NCBI GenBank assembly: GCA_965153355.1
Contig: OZ231128.1
Span: forward strand, 38,316,001 to 38,380,000
Origin: Flaccisagitta enflata
Taxonomy: Eukaryota; Chaetognatha; Sagittoidea; Aphragmophora
Length of the DNA: 64,000 nt
Direction of reading: 5' to 3'
In this document: positions 1 to 11,400 of the stretch, in pieces
Layout of the letters: every line of letters starts with the position of its first letter
How positions within the stretch are numbered: position 1 is the first letter of the stretch
The notes under the pieces: generated by a model
Database searches by the model: none
What the model was told of the DNA's origin: nothing
Seen by the model: the letters and a program-made list of their open reading frames with translations, nothing else
Translations under genes and position numbers: made by a program

Positions 1-1286
1 ATGAAGAAAAAGGAGACTCTAATCAGTTTTGGTGAGCGCTGTTGTCAACACAGAATTAAGTTAATGTCTTGGTATATTTTCTTTGTTATAATGGATATTT
101 TTTATGCACTGGCATAAGATTATCCCACTAAGTCCCAATGTCACTATAGTTGATAACCTTTGTCAAGACTAAGCATCTGGAATAAGAGGAATGAGTGATA
201 TCAACTGAGTGGGTGATAAAAATCTACGGAAAAGTTCTCATGACACATCTTATTAGAATTCACATTGAGGCTCAGCAAATTGTTACAATGCCAAACGGAA
301 GTAGCCATAACCTAAGCAGGACACCAAATGATGTTGCTAAGAAAAAAAGCACCTTGTTTTGTGGACATTTTTGGCATAAATGCACTATTCCCTCAAGTGA
401 ACGTAGACTTTTTTCCTAGGTAGTACAAATTTCCAATTGGACTGAATTTGTTGAATTTGTTGATAGTCATATATTCAGCCCCAATTATTTTTCATCCACC
501 TATCTTTCCCTCTTTCCCTTCCTTTCCCCTTTTCAATGAGGTCCCACCAAATTAGTTGTGGCCTAAAGAATCGACATATCTCAGCTCATAGAAATTCCCA
601 CAGTCATTCTAAGTCAGTCTAGGTACTTATTCATTTTGAGTCATGATAAGTAATATTAAGTCACTTAAGTCAATCAGGTCAATATTGTCATTTGAGTCAT
701 TTAATGTCTTTTTAAGTCATTTCAGGTCAACTTGAGTCATTAAAAGTCAATTTAAGTCATCTTAAGTTATTTATGTCCCGCACACAGCCATTCTAAGCCA
801 TTCTAAGTCATTCTAAGTCATTTTTAGTCATGATAAGTCATATTAAGTCACTTGAGTCAATCAGGCCAATATAGTCATTAAAGTCATTTAATGTCTTTTT
901 AAGTCATTTCAGGTCATCTTGAGTCATTAAAAGTCAATTTAAGTCATCTTTAGTTATTTATGTCCCGCATGCCACTCATAGGTGGTGGCCTTGTTGTATG
1001 TTAAATTTGATATCAAAGCACATTTTTTACCATGCATTTTGAGAGATTCGATCAACATTGAATATGTGGTCAGAGATAATATAATAACTTAAAAGACATA
1101 TGGTCACTATGTGTCTTCGGCAGGATGACAAGGTTTCTTTGCCTTCACCTTTATCTATTTGGATATTGGAGACAAATATCTCATTAACTAACTCTTTTCA
1201 ACTGATGATTTTCATTAGTCTGTGGATAGATAAGAAATAATGAAAAACAGAAAATATCATAAGCATTGGCAACTTACAAAACTTTG
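1..1286. other. No gene recognised apart from the minisatellite
   Basis: AT-rich sequence without a supportable exon. A 74-codon ORF at 195-419 shows no recognisable motif and is treated as chance. The AAGTCATT minisatellite occupies 607-970. Confidence 0.5.
607..970. repeat. AAGTCATT-type minisatellite
   Basis: Degenerate short-period tandem repeat built on AAGTCATTTT and AAGTCATCTT words. It is present as two larger blocks (about 607-780 and 783-970) that are near copies of each other, both ending in TTATGTCCCGCA. Related GACTTAAAATGA-type words, the reverse complement, fill the cores of dispersed repeats at 10897, 15928 and 56055. Confidence 0.8.
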
Positions 1287-1359
1287 AGCCCCTAATGAGG
1301 ATCGAACTCATGACCCCTGGTTTACAAGACCAGTGCTCTAACCACTGAGCTATAGAGGC
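1287..1359 (-). tRNA. tRNA-Thr (anticodon UGU), intronless
   Basis: On the minus strand a 73-nt cloverleaf can be drawn. The acceptor stem GCCTCTA pairs with TAGGGGC, with one G-U wobble. The D arm carries a TAGCTCAGTGGTTAGAGC A box. The anticodon stem CTGGT/ACCAG closes loop CTTGTAA, giving anticodon TGT. The T arm carries a GTTCGATCC B box. The discriminator base is T and CCA is not encoded, as usual for nuclear eukaryotic genes. It lies in repeat-rich DNA away from the protein genes, so it could be a solitary gene or a recently retroposed copy. The intact stems favour a functional gene. Confidence 0.9.
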
Positions 1360-2448
1360 GATGACTCCAACATGTAAAAAGAGTTATAGATATACCATCA
1401 GGCTGAACTGGGGCATTTGTTTTTAAGAAATAGAAAGAGGTAATTCAGAATAAACCCTGACACCTCTCTAAAAAGAAATTAAATGGTCATTGAAACAAAA
1501 GACAACCTTGTTGAACAATTTGTTTTCTTTCTTTTTCACTGGGAGGGGGGGGGCAGGGGTGTGAAGAAAATTATATGAGGATATGTAAGGATTTCATGGT
1601 CAATTAACACCTCTCACAAAATTAGGCGAACTGGGATCAGAACTTGTCCATAATTGCGTTTTTCTAGTCCAAAACTGGAGTCCAGGTTAACGTCATTCCC
1701 ATGAGGGCTCCACAAAAAAAAGAATTTTAATCATGTCATCCAATAGCTGTAAATAGCATCAAATATCATGCAAATTTTAGGTTTAGTTTAGCTTCAAATT
1801 TGTCTCCAAAACCAATCTTTTTGACAAGGGGTTTTGAGATTTTTTGAAACTGCCACTGACTGTATCTTGGTACTGTTGACTCATTTTGTCTGTTCATGAT
1901 ACAAGAACCCAAAAATTGATGTTTTCTAGCCTTATTTAGGATAAATTCTATGTTGCTTCATCATCAGAAGTTTCCTTGTCAAAATCAGTCAAAATCTTTC
2001 ACTTTCAGTTTTAGCCCTCCATGAAACACAAACGTTGCCTTTGAAAGACCGCTGTCATAAGTGACTTAAGTGTCTTCCTGTAATGGAAATCATAGAATAG
2101 AGAAATGCAACATTTTATCAAGTTTGGTAAATCAGCAGCAAAACAAATAATGGTCGCGCGATAAGTAGATATACATGCAGTATCCAATTCAGTGTTTAGA
2201 TTGTTCAGTGTTCATTGTTTACACTCCAGGCCGATTTTCCAATGCTTTTAAGACAACTTCGCAAGGATAGGGAGATGTTATTTGGTTAAATGGTTGTGGT
2301 ATCAGATCTGATATGAAAAAGGCTGGTTTGAAATAAAAGAACCAATCGTGAGGCGCACCTAACATTACTTGCTCAACATGGGAGTGACTGTGAAAATGAA
2401 AAGGATCTTACCACCATTATGATAATACTGGTGTTGTAGTAGACAGTT
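1360..2448. other. Intergenic or 3' flank of the DEG/ENaC gene
   Basis: AT-rich sequence with no ORF above background. Read on the minus strand it follows the channel stop codon and should contain its 3' UTR. I did not identify a convincing polyadenylation signal. Confidence 0.4.
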
Positions 2449-5400
2449 TCAACTTTCTTCTACCATTCGGTGTGGCTTAAGCCATGTGATTATAGTATCA
2501 ATAAAGAACAAAAGCAGTTCCACAAATGAGACAATTGAGGCTCCAAACCAAATTCCCATCAGGCCACCCAAATTACTCGTCCAGTTCAGGAAACCTTTCA
2601 TGCCTGATTATTTCAGTAACAAAAATTCATTAGCCTTCTCACTGATATATTGCTACGAGGTACAGCTTCTTACGATCTCACAGAAAAAAGAAATCAATGA
2701 CCATCAGTCGGTCGATTTTTCAAACATGGTTGGAAAGACGACCAATAGATGGTCGCTTGCGGTTGGGCAGGGTCAAAATTGCTCAAAAATTACTCTTTTG
2801 CCCAAATCGGACCTGGTGACTTACAGACCTGCCCATGCGCCTACCTACCTACCGACACACCCTCTTAAAGAGTCGCTTAGTAAGCAACTATCAAAAATCG
2901 AGAATGACCTGTCATGTCTCATGAATATCATACCTGGTCCGTACTCAAGAGACTCATTTGTAACATCAACATCCAATGATGTCAGGTCAATCTTCAACAT
3001 TGCGTATTGCTTGTTGAAATTATCGGTGAGATTTTCTTCCTCATGTGCAAATATTTCCATGATCCCCTGTTTGTAGTTTCCCTTGGACCAAGAACATACA
3101 TTGCAGTAGGATAATGGGTTATTTATAATTAAGGAAGTTACGTCATATGCTTTCAGGCTACCAGATAATTCCTTCAAGGGAAATTTTCGCAAAAGATTTG
3201 ACGTTTTTTGTTTTTTTCCAGAATCCTCTGCCAGAGCAAAGCATTAACATGTGTAACTTATGATGCCGTTTCATCCAGGGGGTCGCTATTGCTAAAGAAA
3301 AACATAATTAATTTGCTTATTGTTTTCAGATCAATTGAAAAGAGATTGAATACCTTTTGTTTTCAACTGAGAGATAATGTAAACCTATGTGAAATGTCGG
3401 ATCATGCTCTCGCTCTCAATCTAACTCTTGCTCTCTCTTACACCATCTATTTTATGTACAAGCACATGTTGACACAGGAAGTAACCTTGATCGACATGCC
3501 AAGTGATATCATGTCTTTGCTTGTCATGGTAGCTATGTTAAAGTGAATTTTCTTCAACCAATATTGTGTTTGTCATTTGCCAAAGGCTGCTGATGGCAGG
3601 GACCTCCTTAAAACACAGTTAAGTGAAAACGAGGTTGTCATCCAGAATCAATTTAATCATCTTAAATGACACCAAGGCCCAAAAATTGTGTGGCCGCGCA
3701 TTCTGCTATCAAATCATTTATTTCAAAAAAAGATTTGAGAAAAAAAATCATTTTCTGATGAAAGCAGTTCACTGTTTAAGCTATAAATTCGGGTAAGCCT
3801 CTGATTAAGAAGAACACTCAAAGGTTTCCACAAAATGAGGGATGATTCAAGCTGATTCAGAATGTTACATGTAAAACCTAACCCAGCCTAGCCCTAACTT
3901 TTACCCTTTCCCTAACCGGGTTAGGCTAACCGGGTTAGGCTAACCCTAACCCCGAGATTTATCCCAACCCCATCCCTAACCCTAACCTCATCCCTAACCA
4001 AAAATCAATTAACCACTTTAAAAGACATATAAACAAAAGACGTTGAAGAATATGTAGATATTTACTTTGCTGTATATATCTTCATTTATACATTAGACTC
4101 CATTAATGCATTGAGGCAGAAGAATAGACGCAAGATAGTCATTGCTATCTTTTATTAATATTCCAACAATAAATTGAGAGTTCAACAAGCATAGTCTTTA
4201 CCAGGCGTGAGCACAAGTACAACTAACCAGCCTAAAGGGACTTCAAACCTAAGGTTAACATGAAGCTTAAAGCATCCTACCACCATAGACATCAAGTGAC
4301 CAATAAATGAACGGTAAGCAAAAGAGCAATTCTTGCTGTAAAGTATTTGGCACCAAAAAGACCATCAAATATGATCAGATGAATACAAACCAAGTATTAG
4401 ACCAAATTAAGAAGGGAGGCACAATGGCCAAGTGGTTAGTGTGCTCATCTTCAGATGCAAGGGAAGCAGGATCGAATCCTCGGAGACTTGGGTCTTTTTT
4501 TATACCTTACAATCATGCCATTTAATAAGAGACATAAGGCAAAACCATAGAAAACCTACATGCCCCCCAGATCGTTTAAGACGAGACATAGGAGTCGAAT
4601 ACGGTCTCAAGGACTTGTAAATAAAACCTATCAACGCTACATTATGCAGGTAAGTGGGAGTATCGAGAAACGAGTGATTGAGAATGATATGAGGCGCGAA
4701 GAGAGCGGAGCTTGACGGAGGAAGAGTGGAAATGAGTTCTTTTTATACTGGAGCGCCAGTTTTTGGTTTGTCAAAATACATGATCGGAGAATACAATACT
4801 ACGTCACTAAGAGATCTGACAACGGCTGTCAGCGAATGGATTTGAGAATGTCTCTCAACGCATTGACATCAGGGCGACGTCTTTGATGAGAAAAGTGGCC
4901 AGGTTTTGGATTTGAGGAGAAAGGACTTGGTTGTCTCTTGTTGCGAAGCCGAGTTGAAATCCAATCTGGCAAGTCTCTGGGAGGAGTAGGGTCAACGGCC
5001 AAATTGGGGTCGTCAGGAGTTCCATCGGGGAACTGCGGATCCCGGATAATGTCCGGAGATGGAGGCGCCGGAGGAGCCGTGGGTCCACTGTCGCTGTCCT
5101 GACTGGAGTCAGGTGATGGGGAACGACGTCGTGTCACCAAACGCAATGGCGCCAAAGGTGGAGGAGCGCACGTGGGCTCATCACTGGCTGAGCTAGTTGA
5201 AGGCTGTGGTTGGATGTTGGCGTTTTGACGCTGACTACGGGTGACACGTGATGTCGGTTCTGGAACGCGCGTGCGAAGGCCTGGGCGTCTGCCACGAGGA
5301 GGAGGAGGAGGAGAGACATTGTTGTCAAGGTCTTGGTCTGAGTCGCTGTCATTGGCTGGAGCGTCACGACTTACGAAGGCTGGCTTTAATCTTGCTAATG

Positions 5401-8400
5401 CAACGATGTCTGAAGCTCTTCCCGGAAATTGGACTCTGAACCCTTGTGGGCCCCTTTCCAAAACTCTGAATGGTCCGTCGTATGGTGCAGTCATGGTTGG
5501 TTGCACTCCGCCTCTCAATACCAGAACATGAGTGGCAGTGGCCAAATCCTCGGGAATGTGCACTTGTGGATTGCGATGATGAGATGTTGGACGAGGCTGC
5601 AGACGTTCAACTTCCAATCTCAGCTTCCTTAGCGTCGATCTTTGCTGTCGAGGCATGTCAGCGTCGTTGAGTTGAGCAGGGCCTGCTAATTGGCCTGGGA
5701 TGGCAATGCCCTCGCCATACACTAAATCTGAAGGACAGGCTCCAATGTCTGGTTTTACTGTTGTACGAAGGGCCAACAGTGACATCGGCAGCTTCCAAAA
5801 CCAGCGGTCTCTTTCAGTTTTGCATAATGCAATTAGGCTTTCTTTCAGCCTGCGATGAAGGCGCTCTACCAATCCGTTACTCTGGGGATGATAGGCGGTG
5901 GTGGTGTTGTGTTTAATCCCCCATGTTTGTAACAACTGTTTCCATATTTCAGACGTAAACTGACCACCTCTGTCAGTTGTTATTGTTTCGGGGACGCCAT
6001 GTTGTGAAATCCAATTAAGAGACAAGGCGTCAATGACTGACTCTGCACTGATGTCTTTTATGGGAATGGCAGTGGGCCAACGCGTAAACCTATCAACAAT
6101 TGTGAGCAAGTGGTTAAAACCATTTGAAACGGGCATGGTGACGAGATCGGCATGAATGTGGGCAAAACGACGCTGAGGCAGTTCGAAGTCTCCAATTGGT
6201 GGATTAGTATGACGGGTGATCTTTGCCCTTTGGCATGGAACACATTCTCTAGCCCATCTTGAACAATCCTGTCGCATGCTGGGCCAAACAAACTTAGCAG
6301 CCACTGCTTGGCGAGTCCTCTCAACTCCGGGATGCCCTAATCCATGTATTATGTCAAATACACGCCTGCGCCATGCTGCTGGGACAAATGGTCTGGCAGG
6401 TCCGTTTGAAATATCAACATGCAAGGAGCTGTTACCAATTTGGACTTTTCTGAAATGAAGGCCAGTGGCAGCTTCTCTGGATATTCTCTGAAAATCCGGA
6501 TCCAATGGTTGATCGCGGGCCATCTCTTCCATGTCAATTTGATAATGATCAATGGAATTAACAACTGATTGCAAATCATTCAATTTTTGCTCTGGAATTG
6601 GCTTGCTTGAGAAATTTACTGAATTTGCATGTTGTGGCGAAGTCGTTTGCATTGCAGCGCCTGCTTCTGAATTTTTGGGAGAGATGGGACTATTTTCATT
6701 GGATTTGGCGTGTTGAAAAATGTCATCCATATCGTTTCCAGAATTTTTGGGCGTTTTGTCTCCATTTCCAGGCTGTTTTTGGACAAATCTTCCACCATCA
6801 TCTGGAATTTTGTGTTTGTTTTGCATGACAACGTCCTGTTCGGCGACCGTTTGGGATTTTTGAATTTTTTCTTGACGGCGTGTTAGAGGCTTTTGAGGAG
6901 TACATGCATGCACAATTTCATGACGCTGACTCGATTTGTCTGTCTGCAATGGCTGTTTGTCTGTCTCACTTTGTCTATCTTCAGCTATTTTGGACACAAA
7001 CGCATCTGGACGGTTTGGCTTGGGCTGAATTTGATTTTTTTCTTTTGGATGGTTTGCAGTGGACTCGTGGGCAGCTGCTGCATCAATTTCAGAAATTTTC
7101 CTTGAAGGCGTTGGCTGCAGGGGGTTGTCAAGTGCATCCTTTGAAGGCTGGCTGCCGGATGATGGAGGACCAAAACCTAACTTTTCCATTTCTTTTGCAA
7201 AAAAATTGTCAAACTCAGCTATGACTGGATTCGGTTTGCAGGGGCTGATCTCATCGACAAATGAGACTCTGCGACGAGCTGTTGCAGCGGAAGCACTTCT
7301 TGAAGGCAATGTTGTTTTCTCCTTGTAATCAAGTAACTTCTGCATCCTGGCATCATCGGCTTCGGTCCATTCATCTTCCTCCTGCTTTTGGACGCTGTTA
7401 ATGACTGCTGCATTTGACATTTTGGTTTTTGATTGAGACCAACGGATGCAGCCTTGGCATTGGACGTTGTTGATAGCTGGAGCTGCGCTTGTGGCATCTT
7501 TTTGACTTCCTCCTCGAGTTGAGATAGATACTGACTGGGTTTCATTCCATTTCGTGGTAGGTCACCTATCAGCTTCCTGGCCTTTTGACGTCGTGTGGGG
7601 CCGTATTCCATCTTCATGTAGGCAATGAACGAGTTCCAATCATCATCAGTATTGTTGGAATTGAATAAATAGTCGTTGATGCAGGGATTGAAACTGATGT
7701 CAAATGTAGATTCGAGATATGCAAATTTATCCTTTGCAAGCACCACTCCAGCTCTATCATAGGCTGCCTGCAAACGTTTCAACCAGACAAGGACATTCTG
7801 TTGATCAAATGGTGGCATCTCAGGTTTCTTCCTGCTAGGCGTCGATGCTGTTGTTGGTGCTGCTGTTGCTGTCGTCAGAGTATCAAAAGCTGAAGCCAAT
7901 CTGTTGATTGTATCTTGCTGTTGCCTCATTTGCTCTGCTGACTCTCTCAGCTGCTGTGCTTGGGCATCAAACGTTGCCTGGGCGTCCACCATCTGCTGTT
8001 GCTGTTGCTGCAACATCTCGTTAGCTTTGGTGAGCTGCTCAGCCTGAGCAGCCGCGAGGGCTTGCATATCTTCTAGAGTTGGCATGGTGACTGTTGGATG
8101 ATCGCCGATGTCGATGGGAATTGGCTCTGAGTCAAGTTGATTTGCCTGTTGGCAATATTGCAGTGGTGTATCGAGGTAAGGGACGTGGGGATGGACTTGT
8201 TGACCACTCATTCCTGTTACTAATCACTAGTAACTGCTGTTACTCAATTGGTTACTCATTATTTGAGTATGAAAGAAAACAAACGATGTTTATCAAGTTG
8301 GATGGTGATTATCTTTGATGTTAAACTCATTCCTTCGTTTTAAAACAAAAACCGAGCTCGAGATCGCGCTCCTGGATGCGGAATTCGATGACAATGGAAT

Positions 8401-11400
8401 CCTGTCACATGGGGAGATCAATGGGAATCAAGGAGACGAAGGAGAGAGTCGAGGAGACGAAATAGAGAGCCGAAATTTCGATGTAAAACTTTAGATTTCG
8501 ATCTAAAACAAATTCCAAACGAAAATAACATTGCTAGGTGATTCCACCTATGTTTTTCCACCAGGCACGACGACGAGGTGAGTGGAGAAATTTAGTAAAA
8601 CGGAAGTGGACGTGAGTGAAGGGTCGAGGCGTTGGGAAGCGTTAGAGGACATCTAGATGCAGCTGCCATTCAATTTTCAGCTTCCTACTCGAAGTCGTTT
8701 GGCTGTGAGAGCTGATCGAAGCTTTTAGATGCAGGATGCACTTTTGGGCGTCGACGAGGAGTTGGCGACGTGTCGGAGGGTGGGAGGCAGCTGTCGAGGG
8801 TGGAGGTATGTCAGATGGACGTCTGGGATCGATCCCCAGCCTCGTGGGCAGCGTCGCTGACAAGCTGCTGCGTTATCCTTCAAGAGTCTGCATGGATGAG
8901 ATGCGGTCTCATGGAAATCGAAGACGACGAGGGGTTGGGCGGATGGCGACGGTTGGGTGTGGTAGAGGACACGTTGGTGCATCTGCCTACCGATTTTCAC
9001 GATGCTGGATGCCGTAGTTCAGCCGCAGTGCGTCGTCGAAGATGCAGAAAGATGCTGAAAGGCTGTTGTTCGAAGGTTGAAGCGGTGGTCGCGGTTCCTT
9101 CGATGTTGGCGAGTCTGTGGGCGGCTACTGACGGTTGGTTGTCGTGTGGGAGTCGATGAGGCACCTGCCTGTCGTATCTGATGCCTCTCAGAGCCGTAGT
9201 TTGGTCGCAGCTGCTCGTTGAAGCTTGTTGAAGCAGTTTGAAGCTGTTGTAAACAGTTGGTCGTCGACGAGCCGTTTGAATGAAGTCGGATCGTGTCTGA
9301 CGAGTTGAGAGGCTGCTGCAGACGTTGGTGAACGTGGTTGAGAGTGCTGACATCGATGGTCGACCAGGAAAGGGGCCGTGGACGCTCCCAAAGTCGATTA
9401 CATGCGGAAGGAATCAGGGAAGTAAAGCATGAATTAAAGCTTAAGTTTTGTCGGGTCGGTGGGTCTGTGTGGTGACTGTTAGAGGTTGTAGATTCAGTCA
9501 GTCTGGTTCACCTAACTAGGTAGATGGTTGGGCCGGCGCCAGACTATCCACAATGCCCAGTAGTCGCAGGCGTGGACGCCCAGCTCAGCCTCAGTTAACC
9601 CTTCGAAGGGGCCGAAACTGAGTTCCTCTTCTTGGAGTTGAGGGGCCTCTGGACTTGGCTGCATTGACCACGACGATATCAGCCCAAGCTGTACTAAGTG
9701 GGCACTCACTTTTCCAGCCTGGGGGTTCAGAAGGTTGGGAGAATTATATCCTTTAGTCGGTTTCACCAATATGTAGATATTTACTTTATTGTATATATCT
9801 TCATTTATTCATTAGACTCCATTAATGAATTGAGACGGAAGAATAAACACAAGATAGTCATTGCTACCTTTTATTAATTATCCAACAATAAATTGAGATT
9901 TCAACAAGCATAGTGTTTACCAGGCGTGAGCACAAGTACAACTAACCAGCCTAAAGGGACTTCAAACCTAAGGTTAACATGAAGCTTAAAGCATCCTACC
10001 ACCATAGACATCAAGTGACCAATAAATGAACGGTAAGCAAAAGAGCAATTCTTGCTGTAAAGTATTTGGCACCAAAAAGACCATCAAATATGATCAGATG
10101 AATACAAACCAAGTATTAGACCAAATTAAGAAGGGAGGCACAATGGCCAAGTGGTTAGTGTGCTCAACTTCAGATGCGAGGGAAGCAGGATCAAATCCTT
10201 GGAGACTTGGGTCTTTTTTTATACCTTACAATCATGCCATTTAATAAGAGACATAAGGCAAAACCATAGAAAACCTACAAATACTCCTCCAATAACCGGG
10301 AAATTTCAAATCTTAAAAAACTTTTCATTCACATCAGGCTTACTAGAATCATTTCTTGTGTGTTACTTTTAAATTGATATGTCTGATGTTACATCAGGAT
10401 TTAAAAAACAGAAAAAGATACTCATTTACTTACTCTGACTCTTACTTACCACTGGCCATTCGGTGCTGAATATGTCCTTGGTGTAATAAGTGGAGCTGCA
10501 GCGCTCATAGCAATCTGGGCAAAGGGTATCATGATTGCTTGGTTGACACTGAGATTTGTTTTCCAATATCTGAGTGAGGATGTCAATTTTGTTCTGGTAG
10601 CGTTCCTGATAATTAAATGTTTTTATTTGCATTTGATGTGTGCGCTTGCTAGAAACAGGTAGGGGGTGGTGGGGTAAAATGGGTAACAAGTGGTAAAATG
10701 AGTCACCCATTTTGTTAAGTATATTCAGCCCTCCTAATACTTCCAGCAAAATTTCTGTTTTCAGCCAAAACTAGACACATTAATCCTGCAATTATCAAAA
10801 ATGCCATTATATTCATTAAGTTCTCTTTAAAAAAGTGGTTGACCCATTTTATCCCAGGTGACCCATCCTACCCCACTCTACCCTATTATTTTACAAAACA
10901 AGGCCAACACCTTACAGTCGCGTGCGGTTGTTAAGACCATGAGACCAAAAGACTGAAAGACTAAAAGACTAAAAGACCAAAAGACTAAAAAACTAACTGT
11001 GAATTGTCTTGAAATAACTTAAAATGACTTAAAATTACATTGAATGATGTAAAGTGACGTAAAACATTGAAAAAAGCTAAGCATGACAGACTGACAGAGG
11101 GACCAACCAATAGACAGACGGACAGAGTGGGTCATAGAGTCGCGTGCATGCGACTATAAATGTACCCAAATGAACTACTACATTTAGTCTAATTTTTTTC
11201 GGTAGCGTATGTGAAAAGACTGAACATCTCCCCAAAATAGGAGAGAGTTTTAAGCTTCTCCAATCATCCATGACTTTGTATAACTGTAAAATTAGTCAAT
11301 AGCTTAGCACAAAGAATTAGTGATTGTATGCCTTGATTCAGAGTAGTTCACCGATATTTGTTCTATGGCTGAAACATAGGAAACTGTTAGATTATTAACG

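Larger units (their letters stand above)
4053..10279 (-). mobile_element. Ty3/gypsy-type LTR retrotransposon lacking a visible RT, minus strand
   Basis: Two direct 508-bp LTRs (4053-4560 and 9772-10279) bound 5.2 kb of internal sequence. On the minus strand each LTR reads TGTAGG...CTACA. A primer-binding site follows the 5' LTR, and a purine-rich tract precedes the 3' LTR. Both outer flanks read AATA (4049-4052 and 10280-10283), consistent with a 4-bp target duplication. Gag and an integrase-bearing ORF are present, but protease, reverse transcriptase and RNase H are not seen. The element sits in an intron of the DEG/ENaC gene in the same orientation. The LTRs differ by a limited number of point changes, so it is not very old. 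It would need enzymes supplied in trans. Confidence 0.85.

Noticed and set aside
3876-4000. True telomere or chromosome end
   Set aside because: Only about 125 bp, degenerate, with unique sequence and genes on both sides.
4415-4492. Second tRNA gene
   Set aside because: A and B boxes are present, but the acceptor, anticodon and T stems do not pair properly; it is tRNA-derived only.
4307-4525. 72-codon ORF repeated at 10026-10244
   Set aside because: It lies within the LTRs antisense to the element. It is duplicated because the LTRs are, and overlaps the tRNA-like segment.
5241-7328. Many plus-strand ORFs of 60-114 codons
   Set aside because: Antisense shadows of the integrase ORF with no motifs of their own.
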